Shown one piece after another: positions 14,599 to 20,478 of a stretch of DNA of 37,079 nt. A program made the translations under genes and the position numbers. Each line of letters starts with the position of its first letter. Positions within the stretch are counted from its first letter, which is position 1. The stretch comes from a virus: IMG/VR virus record IMGVR_UViG_3300021963_000334, positions 1 to 37,079 of that record; one strand, written 5' to 3'. Under the pieces are notes generated by a model that saw nothing but the letters and a program-made list of their open reading frames with translations, ran no database searches and had not been told where the DNA came from.

Positions 14599-14822
14599 CT
14601 AAGTTCTTGTATCTGGACTACATCTCCTCTATCTACATCTTTCCACTTATAGTTTACATAATCTTGGTTCTCAAATAGCCACTCATCTTTGGCTTGCATT
14701 GTCCAAGTATCCCAATCCTCTGGCATACCGACGCCCTCTGGAAGGAATACTCTTACACACTCCGTCCCTTTGGTTTCATAGACAACATCAAAAGCATTTC
14801 TTAAAACAATTACATTGTTCAC
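14595..14822 (-). CDS. 75-aa hypothetical protein
   Basis: I start it at GTG 14822, in a TAGTG overlap with the upstream zinc-finger gene. A longer frame to 14882 only adds the shadow of that gene. The product starts with MNNVIVLRNAFDVVY and has acidic, Trp-rich phrases (PEDWDTWTMQAKDEWLF). No family recognised. Confidence 0.6.
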   Translation of the reverse strand: MNNVIVLRNAFDVVYETKGTECVRVFLPEGVGMPEDWDTWTMQAKDEWLFENQDYVNYKWKDVDRGDVVQIQELR

Positions 14823-14959
14823 TATGCGTTCTCCATTTCTTTTTCTTTTTCTAAATACATATCCATATTGCAATCGTCGCATAATGGTTTCTTGTTGTAA
14901 TAGTTATACCATTCAGGTTTAATAACTTCCCACCCACAATATTGGCATATCTCTTTCAT
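14822..14959 (-). CDS. 45-aa zinc-finger protein
   Basis: A GGAGGTGAAAC ribosome site precedes the ATG, which overlaps the upstream stop (ATGA). Cys pairs ICQYCGW and LCDDCN, 20 residues apart, form a plausible zinc ribbon. The C-terminus is a charged helix (YLEKEKEMENA). Confidence 0.65.
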   Translation of the reverse strand: MKEICQYCGWEVIKPEWYNYYNKKPLCDDCNMDMYLEKEKEMENA

Positions 14960-15072
14960 TGTTTCACCTCCTCAACATCTCCCCAAACAAATCCTTCTTG
15001 ATACCTAGTAATCTGACCTAAGATATCAAACCATTGGCTATCAACTGTTGCGGTTATGGTGTATCTAATCAT
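14956..15072 (-). CDS. 38-aa small protein
   Basis: The start MIRYTITATVDSQWFDIL follows a GGAGG site and overlaps the upstream gene by 8 bases. It looks like two beta strands and a helix. The stop is in an ATGA overlap with the zinc-finger gene. No family recognised. Confidence 0.55.
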   Translation of the reverse strand: MIRYTITATVDSQWFDILGQITRYQEGFVWGDVEEVKQ

Positions 15073-15304
15073 TCTGTTTTCCTCCTGTCAATTCAACTAA
15101 CTTTTTTGCAGATGATATAAGTTCGCTAAGATAATATACATTATCCTCACAATCGGTTTCTATTTGGACGCCACACTTCTCACAACAAGTAGCATAACAA
15201 CCGCTACCTTCCTCCGTCCAGTGCTTTTCGCAATCGTCCCAAATTGCACGAGCATTACAACATTTTGTTGGCGACGCTGGCTCTGACCATTCACCTAGAT
15301 ACAT
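15065..15304 (-). CDS. 79-aa Cys-rich protein
   Basis: The start overlaps the upstream stop (TAATG). The product contains KCCNARAIWDDCEKHW and CYATCCEKCGVQIETDCE, nine Cys in about 40 residues, so it probably binds one or more zinc ions. The C-terminal third is helical without Cys. Function is unknown. Confidence 0.65.
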   Translation of the reverse strand: MYLGEWSEPASPTKCCNARAIWDDCEKHWTEEGSGCYATCCEKCGVQIETDCEDNVYYLSELISSAKKLVELTGGKQND

Positions 15305-15579
15305 TACTTTACCCCCTCGAAAGTAAGTTCATCAAGCCAACCTTCAAAACTCATACCTTCATACAAGTTTTCGTCCCAATTAACTACCCACTCTGGGGCA
15401 ATATGAGAGTTTAACAATTCACTCTCTCTGTCTTTCCAGTAGATTTCATAACCGTTGAACTCGTCCCAAAATAACAAGACACGATACTCTTCGCCTTGAT
15501 ATTTGAAATTAATATATCTTTTCCACGATGTTGTTTCTTCTCGTGTTGAAGATACCACTATGTCCTGCTTTGCATTCAT
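15304..15579 (-). CDS. 91-aa hypothetical protein
   Basis: I start it at ATG 15579 behind ACAGGAG; an in-frame ATG at 15600 lies upstream of that ribosome site. The sequence is rich in Trp and acidic residues (FWDEFNGYEIYWKDRE, EWVVNWDENLYEGMSF) with a likely mixed alpha/beta fold. No family recognised. Confidence 0.65.
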   Translation of the reverse strand: MNAKQDIVVSSTREETTSWKRYINFKYQGEEYRVLLFWDEFNGYEIYWKDRESELLNSHIAPEWVVNWDENLYEGMSFEGWLDELTFEGVK

Positions 15580-15604
15580 TTTTATTTCTCCTGTCTTCAT
15601 TGGT

Positions 15605-15790
15605 TTAGTTTATTCTTTCTGTGTCTGACTTTGCTACATTATCCCAATCAATTGAGACAACATACCAACTCTCTTCGTCGTCCTTCGCAAGTTCCCACCC
15701 TTGGTTAGGGTCATCGGCTCTGTTGCGTTGGCGTAGTTTAACCATTGCTGTAACTGTGTGTTCCCACGCTGGTGTATCTTCATCTAACAT
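15605..15790 (-). CDS. 61-aa hypothetical protein
   Basis: An AAAGGAGG site precedes the ATG at 15790. The sequence is acidic with paired Trp (GWELAKDDEESWYVVSIDWD). It overlaps the upstream gene by 11 bases. No family recognised. Confidence 0.6.
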   Translation of the reverse strand: MLDEDTPAWEHTVTAMVKLRQRNRADDPNQGWELAKDDEESWYVVSIDWDNVAKSDTERIN

Positions 15791-15923
15791 TTACTTCCTC
15801 CTTTGGACAATCTGAATAAGGAAAGTATTCTTGCTCTTCACAAGAACAAAAGTTAAACTGTTCTACCTGTGTTTTATGGGTCAATTGTGCTAACTCTCCC
15901 CAACTTATGGACATCTCACTCAT
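15780..15923 (-). CDS. 47-aa Cys-motif protein
   Basis: The ATG overlaps the upstream stop (TAATG) with GGGAG nearby. The product starts MSEMSISWGELAQLTHK and has FCSCEEQEYFPYSDC, three Cys that could ligate zinc with a nearby His or Glu. No family recognised. Confidence 0.55.
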   Translation of the reverse strand: MSEMSISWGELAQLTHKTQVEQFNFCSCEEQEYFPYSDCPKEEVNVR

Positions 15924-16099
15924 TAGTTAAAACTCCCTTCTAATTCTAATTGGTATTCCATTGGTTCGCCTAGCGGTAGCCCACAATCTTGGCTTAATTT
16001 TTGTAAAGCATATCGCTTGGCTTGTTCCTCATCATCAGCATATATAACTGTGGTGATATTGAACAAATCATAAACTAGAGTGATGGTGTAATCGTTCAT
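15923..16099 (-). CDS. 58-aa hypothetical protein
   Basis: The product begins MNDYTITLVYDLFNITTVIY and continues with an acidic helix (ADDEEQAKRYALQKL). The beta-strand pair and helix recall the 38-aa protein at 14956, which starts in a similar way (IRYTITATVD), so the two may be distant relatives. It is coupled by ATGA and TAATG to its neighbours. Confidence 0.6.
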   Translation of the reverse strand: MNDYTITLVYDLFNITTVIYADDEEQAKRYALQKLSQDCGLPLGEPMEYQLELEGSFN

Positions 16100-16146
16100 T
16101 TATCACACCCACAAATCTTTATATCTTGTAAGCAATCGCCACACAT
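16096..16146 (-). CDS. 16-aa four-Cys microprotein (candidate)
   Basis: The complete product is MCGDCLQDIKICGCDK, two Cys pairs in 16 residues. It starts one base after the upstream stop and ends in an ATGA overlap with the next gene. There is only a weak GGGG ribosome site. The four Cys match the theme of the cassette; chance cannot be excluded at this length. Confidence 0.35.
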   Translation of the reverse strand: MCGDCLQDIKICGCDK

Positions 16147-16147
16147 A

Positions 16148-16297
16148 TCACACCCCACAAATCTCAATAGTATTAAAACAAAATCCCGTGCCCGTCCACC
16201 AAATACGGGTAGAGATTAGATAGAAGGCAACAAGAATACCAAATACAAACAACGCCCGCACTATTGTGCGTGTGCGATAATAATTTGGAGATTTCAT
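16148..16297 (-). CDS. 49-aa membrane protein
   Basis: The ATG directly follows the upstream TAA, and GGAGG lies 6-10 bases before it. The product has a basic N-terminus (YYRTRTIVR), one membrane helix (ALFVFGILVAFYLIS) and a C-terminal part with two Cys (GFCFNTIEICGV). Probable inner-membrane protein, function unknown. Confidence 0.6.
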   Translation of the reverse strand: MKSPNYYRTRTIVRALFVFGILVAFYLISTRIWWTGTGFCFNTIEICGV

Positions 16298-16744
16298 TTA
16301 TGCCTCCACTAATTCATCTTGTATTGAGTGTTGGAAGGCTTGGTCTACTACTGCGTCCCACACCATACGCTTTGCCACGAATAAATAAAGGCTCTGCAAT
16401 TTGGTGAGCGTTGGGTCTATACCCTCTGCCATTTCTGCTACTTCTTCGTCCACTTCATTGCTAGCCCATAGACTTAAGGCTTGCACTTCGTCGTTGATGT
16501 TTTTGTAATAAGTCTCGCATTGTCCATCGGCATACTCGTGCCCGTAATCTCTAAGGTCATCTATGCCGTAATCATCTTCGGCATTAACATAACCTTGCGC
16601 ATACATTGCGGTATCTTTAATCTCATCTAACCAAACACTACCGCCCGCAATATCAGGCAATAGGTTAAAGATATCGTAAGTCTCCCCGCTTTTAATTTTC
16701 TCAAGCGTTGCTAATAAATCAACACCCTTTACTTTACTTTCCAT
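16298..16744 (-). CDS. 148-aa acidic hypothetical protein
   Basis: A GGGAG site precedes the ATG. The protein is helical and strongly acidic (YVNAEDDYGIDDLRDYGHEY, NEVDEEVAEMAEGIDP) with a Trp/aromatic C-terminal helix. The charge would suit a DNA mimic or host-protein inhibitor, as in phage anti-defence proteins, but that is speculation. No family recognised. Confidence 0.65.
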   Translation of the reverse strand: MESKVKGVDLLATLEKIKSGETYDIFNLLPDIAGGSVWLDEIKDTAMYAQGYVNAEDDYGIDDLRDYGHEYADGQCETYYKNINDEVQALSLWASNEVDEEVAEMAEGIDPTLTKLQSLYLFVAKRMVWDAVVDQAFQHSIQDELVEA

Positions 16745-16771
16745 TTTGCTAGTCTCCCGTCTAGTCTTGCA

Positions 16772-16793
16772 AGGTTAGGCATTCGCCTTACCT
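16772..16793 (-). promoter_or_regulatory. Intergenic hairpin within minus-strand cassette
   Basis: AGGTTAGGC (16772-16780) and GCCTTACCT (16785-16793) pair with one mismatch around ATTC. It lies in the 119-base gap before the 148-aa gene, the largest gap in the cassette. No T-run follows on the minus strand, so RNA processing or attenuation is more likely than full termination. Confidence 0.4.
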
Positions 16794-16863
16794 AGTGCCC
16801 TATGGTGTCTTGCTCACCGCGCCCCCGTCAAGGGTTAGGGCTTTATTTTGTATAACGATTTTG

Positions 16864-17022
16864 TTATCTATCCCGCCACCTTCTCCAAGCCTTAAGCCCT
16901 GCAATTACTAGCACGGCAAGGATTAGAGTGCGCCAAGGTAGATAAATATCCCCGAAATATCCCTCAAGGAAAAAGCCGTAATCACTTAACCCGATATTTA
17001 GAAAGTTCTCCCAATCAATCAC
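16864..17022 (-). CDS. 52-aa membrane protein
   Basis: It starts at GTG in a GTGA overlap with the upstream stop. The product begins MIDWENFLNIGLSDYGFFL, then has a membrane helix (RTLILAVLVIAGLKAW) and an Arg-rich end (RRWRDR). Topology suggests the C-terminus is in the cytoplasm. Function is unknown. Confidence 0.6.
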   Translation of the reverse strand: MIDWENFLNIGLSDYGFFLEGYFGDIYLPWRTLILAVLVIAGLKAWRRWRDR

Positions 17023-17138
17023 GCGCTCACCTCACAATCGTGCCCATATGCCCACTCTTGGGCGTCTAAATCTTGTGAAAGGTCAAATAATCTCCCACAT
17101 TCTACGCAAACCGCAAGCGGTCTTTCTTTTGTCTTCAT
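17019..17138 (-). CDS. 39-aa zinc-binding protein
   Basis: ATG overlaps the upstream stop (TAATG). The product carries VCVECGRLFDL and later YGHDCEV, a Cys-Cys...His-Cys set. A longer in-frame start at 17237 would cover the upstream zinc gene out of frame and is rejected. Confidence 0.6.
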   Translation of the reverse strand: MKTKERPLAVCVECGRLFDLSQDLDAQEWAYGHDCEVSA

Positions 17139-17242
17139 TAGTTCACCCCAATCTTCTCTAAGTTTTCGTTGGTGTAGTGGTAGTGACATAATGCTATGCC
17201 GTCCGACACCTCTACCTCTCTTGGACATTCGTTGCATTTCAT
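17138..17242 (-). CDS. 34-aa zinc-binding microprotein
   Basis: A strong AAGGAGG ribosome site precedes the ATG, which overlaps the upstream stop (TAATG). The product starts MKCNECPREVEVSDGIALCH and has CNEC and CHYH, a complete small zinc site. It is coupled by TAATG to the next gene. Confidence 0.65.
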   Translation of the reverse strand: MKCNECPREVEVSDGIALCHYHYTNENLEKIGVN

Positions 17243-17421
17243 TAGTTAGCCTCCTTCAATTCTGTGCAATCTTCGCACATTAGATAATCTTCCACAATCT
17301 CGGCGAGACGCTCCTTGCCTTCGCTAATCTCCCCGCTTGTCTCTAACTCGTCCAACTCTTGAAGATGTGTCTCACATATCCAAGGGCGGTAGTAAATCCC
17401 TGCTAGTGGAAGGGTTGGCAT
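17242..17421 (-). CDS. 59-aa zinc-binding protein
   Basis: I start it at 17421 in a TAATG overlap; an upstream ATG at 17436 lies in the previous gene. The product has a Cys-x2-His (WICETHL), a charged helix and MCEDCTEL near the end, giving a Cys-x2-His...Cys-x2-Cys set. Function is unknown. Confidence 0.65.
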   Translation of the reverse strand: MPTLPLAGIYYRPWICETHLQELDELETSGEISEGKERLAEIVEDYLMCEDCTELKEAN

Positions 17422-17585
17422 TATTTCACCCCACAAGCCTCTAAGAATAGTTCACGATTAAAACGGGGGTTAGTGCCTTCTAACTTGTCCGCCATATTGT
17501 GGGAAAGTTGAAACTTTAACTCTCCATTGCCGTGCCAACTTGTAGCGATAACTTCCGCTATGAGTTCGAAGTCCTTGCGTGTCAT
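17421..17585 (-). CDS. 54-aa conserved phage protein
   Basis: A TAGGAGAC site precedes the ATG. The start MTRKDFELIAEVIATSW and the phrases MADKLEGTNPRFNRELF and EACGV form a pattern I have seen in small proteins of many phages, function unknown. It is coupled by TAATG to the next gene. Confidence 0.7.
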   Translation of the reverse strand: MTRKDFELIAEVIATSWHGNGELKFQLSHNMADKLEGTNPRFNRELFLEACGVK

Positions 17586-17684
17586 TCTTGTCTCCTATCA
17601 GTTGGAAGGGGCATTGTTGCCTCTTCTCGTGCCCCTCGTCGGTCTTGAGCCGTCGCCGTCGTTAGCGGGCGGGGGGCGGTGTTG

Positions 17685-17939
17685 CTAGTCTTCTAAGTGA
17701 TAGCAAGCGGGGCAGAGCATTAGCCCGTTGTCCTCGCGTCGCTTGTAGTTCTCCGTCCAATTTTGACAAGCCTCGCACTCCTCCGCGTCTACCTCTTCGA
17801 TATCGGGCACAATTGAAAGGCTAGCGGTGAACTCTTCGAAAATCTCTTTATCGGTTAATTTATCGGAAGAGTAAAACTCATAATTAATATACTCTCCGCT
17901 TGTCTCGTGGATTATCTCTATCTTGTTTAGATATGCCAT
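17685..17939 (-). CDS. 84-aa zinc-ribbon protein, first gene of minus-strand cassette
   Basis: I start it at ATG 17939 behind ACAGGAG (7-base gap); the frame is open further upstream, but that part covers the promoter and is not protein-like. The N-terminal half is mixed alpha/beta (AYLNKIEIIHETSGEY). The C-terminal half carries ECEACQNW and LCPACYHLED, a four-Cys ribbon. As first gene of the operon it should be made early and in the largest amount. Confidence 0.7.
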   Translation of the reverse strand: MAYLNKIEIIHETSGEYINYEFYSSDKLTDKEIFEEFTASLSIVPDIEEVDAEECEACQNWTENYKRREDNGLMLCPACYHLED

Positions 17940-17988
17940 TGTCTTGCTCCTGTCCTGCCTTGGCGTGGTTGCCTTGGCTAGTAATGGA

Positions 17989-18017
17989 ACTATGACACGG
18001 GGCGGGGGGCTTGTCAA
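17989..18017 (-). promoter_or_regulatory. Strong sigma70-type promoter of the minus-strand cassette
   Basis: On the minus strand a perfect -35 TTGACA (18017-18012) is followed by a 17-base spacer and a -10 CATAGT (17994-17989). The spacer is almost all G and C. The first gene starts about 50 bases downstream. It is the only near-consensus promoter I find, which fits early expression by the host polymerase. Confidence 0.8.
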
Positions 18018-18027
18018 GGATATTTTG

Positions 18028-18077
18028 ATAACACTTTCGTTATAATTGGGTGGGGTGATTGTCTCAATATGTGAGAC
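18028..18077 (-). promoter_or_regulatory. Operator candidates upstream of the cassette promoter
   Basis: ATAAC (18028-18032) and GTTAT (18039-18043) form a 5-bp inverted repeat just upstream of the -35. GTCTCA (18061-18066) and TGAGAC (18072-18077) form a perfect 6-bp inverted repeat with a 5-base centre. Both have the size of dimeric regulator sites. A TATAAT at 18041-18046 on the plus strand lacks a clear -35. Confidence 0.45.
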
Positions 18078-18602
18078 TCTGCGCCCTTTGTGGATTGCAT
18101 TTATAACGGGGGATTGAATGCAAGAAGGAGGGGGGAATAGTGCGAGGGGGATAGTCAAGCAACATAAGATTATTAATTATTCTTTAGCCTGTGGATATCT
18201 CTGCCTATTACCGCCCGCAGTGGGCGCATATATACCTATCAGGGCAAGCACAAGTCTAAACCTCAGGTAGATGTTGAGGGTTTTTGACCCAGAGGTTATT
18301 AACCAGCGCCAGTGTCATATATGTACTCTCTACCAAAAAATTGCTGTTATATCCCCCGCTATATAGGCACAAAGTGCCACAAATAGGACATAATAAAAAA
18401 TATATTCATTCTGATTGTTCGGTTTTAGCCCTTCGAACAGGTTATCTTATATAGTAGTTAAAACTACAGAGTTCAAACGAACTCGTCGTTTTGGCTCCTC
18501 GTTCGTTGAATATAATATATAAATATTTAACCTACGAAGTAGGAGACGACCACAGTTATGCCGTTTAACGGGTAGCGTTATATGACCGATATTAGGGACT
18601 AA
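18078..18602 (+). promoter_or_regulatory. Gene-free region with many inverted repeats before terL
   Basis: I see no convincing gene. Perfect small inverted repeats occur at 18212-18226 (CGCCC/GGGCG), 18259-18297 (AACCTC/GAGGTT, enclosing GGGT/ACCC), 18294-18304 (GGTTA/TAACC), 18366-18378 (GGCAC/GTGCC), 18454-18467 (GTAGTT/AACTAC), 18469-18484 (GAGTTC/GAACTC), 18475-18491 (AAACGA/TCGTTT) and 18531-18543 (CCTAC/GTAGG). Such density suggests a transcribed structured leader, a noncoding RNA, or the packaging or replication site, which often lies by the terminase gene. Confidence 0.5.
18511..18516 (+). promoter_or_regulatory. -10 element candidate for the late operon
   Basis: A perfect TATAAT lies 87 bases before terL on the plus strand. 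No good TTGACA sits 16-18 bases upstream, so it may depend on an activator or on phage-modified polymerase (WhiB or the sigma-like protein are candidates, by inference). Confidence 0.4.
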
Positions 18603-20471
18603 ATGGGACGCAAGCCAGGGATACAAAATATACCAAAGGGCGAGGCCCAAGAAAAAGTTTTAATACAACTACAACAAGGTTCTACCATCACAGCCGCTAT
18701 GGCTTCAGTCGGACGTAACGATGTTACCTTCAGACAATGGTCGATGAATGACCCTGAATTTAAAGAGAGAGCCGATAAGGCCCGCCTTGCTGGTAAAGGG
18801 GTTATCGCTGACTTAGGGGATTTGAAGAACATATCCTTCCCTGACTTCTCAGAGCAGTTCTTAAACACAAAGTTATTTGAACACCACCTTGATTGGATTG
18901 ACTTAATCGAGGGTAGGACTCCTAGATGGATTCATCCTTCTATGACCTACGAGCCAGGTGCTGAGAACCGTATCTTAATTAACGTACCACCTGAGCACGC
19001 CAAGTCAACAACGATAACTACCAACTACGTAGTTCATCATATTGTGACCAACCCGAACTCAAGAGTAATCATAGTCTCTAAGACTCAGGGTATGGCTAGA
19101 AAATTTTTAGGTGCGATTAAGACTCGTCTTAGCCACCCCGCCTATATTAAACTCCAGACCGCCTTCGGTCCAAATGGAGGATATAAGGCTGACGCTACTC
19201 AATGGTCAGCAGATATGATTTACCTAGGCACTGGAAGAGATTCTGGTGAGAAGGACCCTACGGTACAAGCATTAGGATTTGGGTCTCAGATTTACGGTGC
19301 AAGAGCCGACCTGATTATCCTAGATGACGTTGTGATGAACTCAAATGCCCACGAATGGGAAAAGCAAATTGAATGGCTTCAAAAAGAAGTTATCACACGT
19401 TTGGGACGGCACGGAAAACTACTAGTAGTAGGAACCCGTGTCGCCTCAATTGATTTATATAAAATGATTAGAGATGGCGGACAATGGACTGGAGGCAAGT
19501 CTCCTTTCACATACTTCGCTATGCCAGCAGTTTTAGAATTTGATGAAAAGCCAGCCAATTGGAAAACCTTATGGCCTTGGACTGATAGACCAGAGGGCGA
19601 CAAAGATGAAGCAAATGAGGAAGGGCTGTTCCCTAAGTGGGATGGACCGTCACTATTTACAAGACGCTCTGAAGTGGCGCCATCTGTCTGGGCTATGGTC
19701 TACCAACAAGAAGATGTCACAGAGAATTCAATCTTTTCTCCAACCTGTATCGCAGGTAGCGTTAATGGAATGCGAAAAAGAGGACCTCTCAAGCCTGGAG
19801 TCCCAGGACATCCGAAGCATTGTGAATCTACATATACAGTTATTGGCCTCGACCCAGCAATGGCGGGAGCAACAGGAGCGGTAGTTGTTTCTTATAACCG
19901 CGCTGATGGCAAGATATATGTTTTAGATTGTATTAATATGACAGACCCAACACCAGCCAAGATTCAAAACTTGATTGAAGAATGGGTACCTAAATACAAG
20001 CCACAAGAAATACGAATTGAAATTAACGCCCACCAGAAGGCTTATGCTCTGGATGATAACCTAAGAAATTATCTAGCCCAATATGGTTGCCAACTTAACT
20101 CACACTTTACTGGCAAGAATAAATGGGATGTTGGATTCGGTGTAGCCTCTATGGCAAGCCTATTTGGTTCAACCAGAGATGGTAGATTCCAAGATAACAA
20201 CATACTTGAATTACCAAGCAATGAAGGCTCTGAAGGACTTAAGACTTTAGTTCAAGAACTTATTACTTGGAAGCCTGACACTAAGAACCCAACTGACTGT
20301 GTAATGGCTTTATGGTTTGCAGTTATTCGTATCCGCGAATTAATGCAACAGTCAACACGAATTGGGCAATACCAGAATAATCGATGGGCCACTAGAGCAC
20401 AACAATCAAAACGCGGTTCACTTAATTTAGACGAAGCCTTTGCAGAGCAATGGGCTGAAACTTACAGTTAG
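18603..20471 (+). CDS. terL: Terminase large subunit with N-terminal helix-turn-helix
   Basis: A 622-residue packaging motor. Residues about 15-65 (GSTITAAMASVGRNDVTFRQ) look like a helix-turn-helix of the kind found in small terminase subunits. The ATPase follows with Walker A-like PPEHAKST (129-136) and Walker B LIILDD (237-242). The nuclease domain has GLDPAMAG (Asp417) and DCVMALW (Asp565). No separate small-subunit gene is visible nearby, so the N-terminal domain may take over DNA recognition. The DNA-rich control region with inverted repeats just upstream could be its target. Confidence 0.9.
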   Translation: MGRKPGIQNIPKGEAQEKVLIQLQQGSTITAAMASVGRNDVTFRQWSMNDPEFKERADKARLAGKGVIADLGDLKNISFPDFSEQFLNTKLFEHHLDWIDLIEGRTPRWIHPSMTYEPGAENRILINVPPEHAKSTTITTNYVVHHIVTNPNSRVIIVSKTQGMARKFLGAIKTRLSHPAYIKLQTAFGPNGGYKADATQWSADMIYLGTGRDSGEKDPTVQALGFGSQIYGARADLIILDDVVMNSNAHEWEKQIEWLQKEVITRLGRHGKLLVVGTRVASIDLYKMIRDGGQWTGGKSPFTYFAMPAVLEFDEKPANWKTLWPWTDRPEGDKDEANEEGLFPKWDGPSLFTRRSEVAPSVWAMVYQQEDVTENSIFSPTCIAGSVNGMRKRGPLKPGVPGHPKHCESTYTVIGLDPAMAGATGAVVVSYNRADGKIYVLDCINMTDPTPAKIQNLIEEWVPKYKPQEIRIEINAHQKAYALDDNLRNYLAQYGCQLNSHFTGKNKWDVGFGVASMASLFGSTRDGRFQDNNILELPSNEGSEGLKTLVQELITWKPDTKNPTDCVMALWFAVIRIRELMQQSTRIGQYQNNRWATRAQQSKRGSLNLDEAFAEQWAETYS

Positions 20472-20478
20472 GATATAA

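Noticed and set aside
14595-14882. 95-codon form of the 14595 gene.
   Set aside because: The first 20 codons are the out-of-frame shadow of the 45-aa zinc-finger gene; GTG 14822 in a TAGTG overlap is the better start.
17019-17237. Single 72-codon gene on the minus strand.
   Set aside because: Two coupled zinc-binding genes (17138-17242 and 17019-17138) explain the region better, with a strong ribosome site and TAATG overlaps.
17586-17684. Ten-codon frame MPLPTDRRQE before the 17585 gene, with a 6-bp hairpin in the same gap.
   Set aside because: Too short and with a weak ribosome site; an ATGA overlap alone is not enough. It could be a leader peptide but I do not annotate it.
17685-18158. 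Extended N-terminus (157 codons) for the first minus-cassette gene.
   Set aside because: The extension covers the -35/-10 promoter and its operators, and the ATG at 17939 has a good ACAGGAG site.
18118-18270. Plus-strand frame of about 50 codons starting MQEGGGNSARG.
   Set aside because: No ribosome site, no coupling, and it crosses several inverted repeats of the control region.
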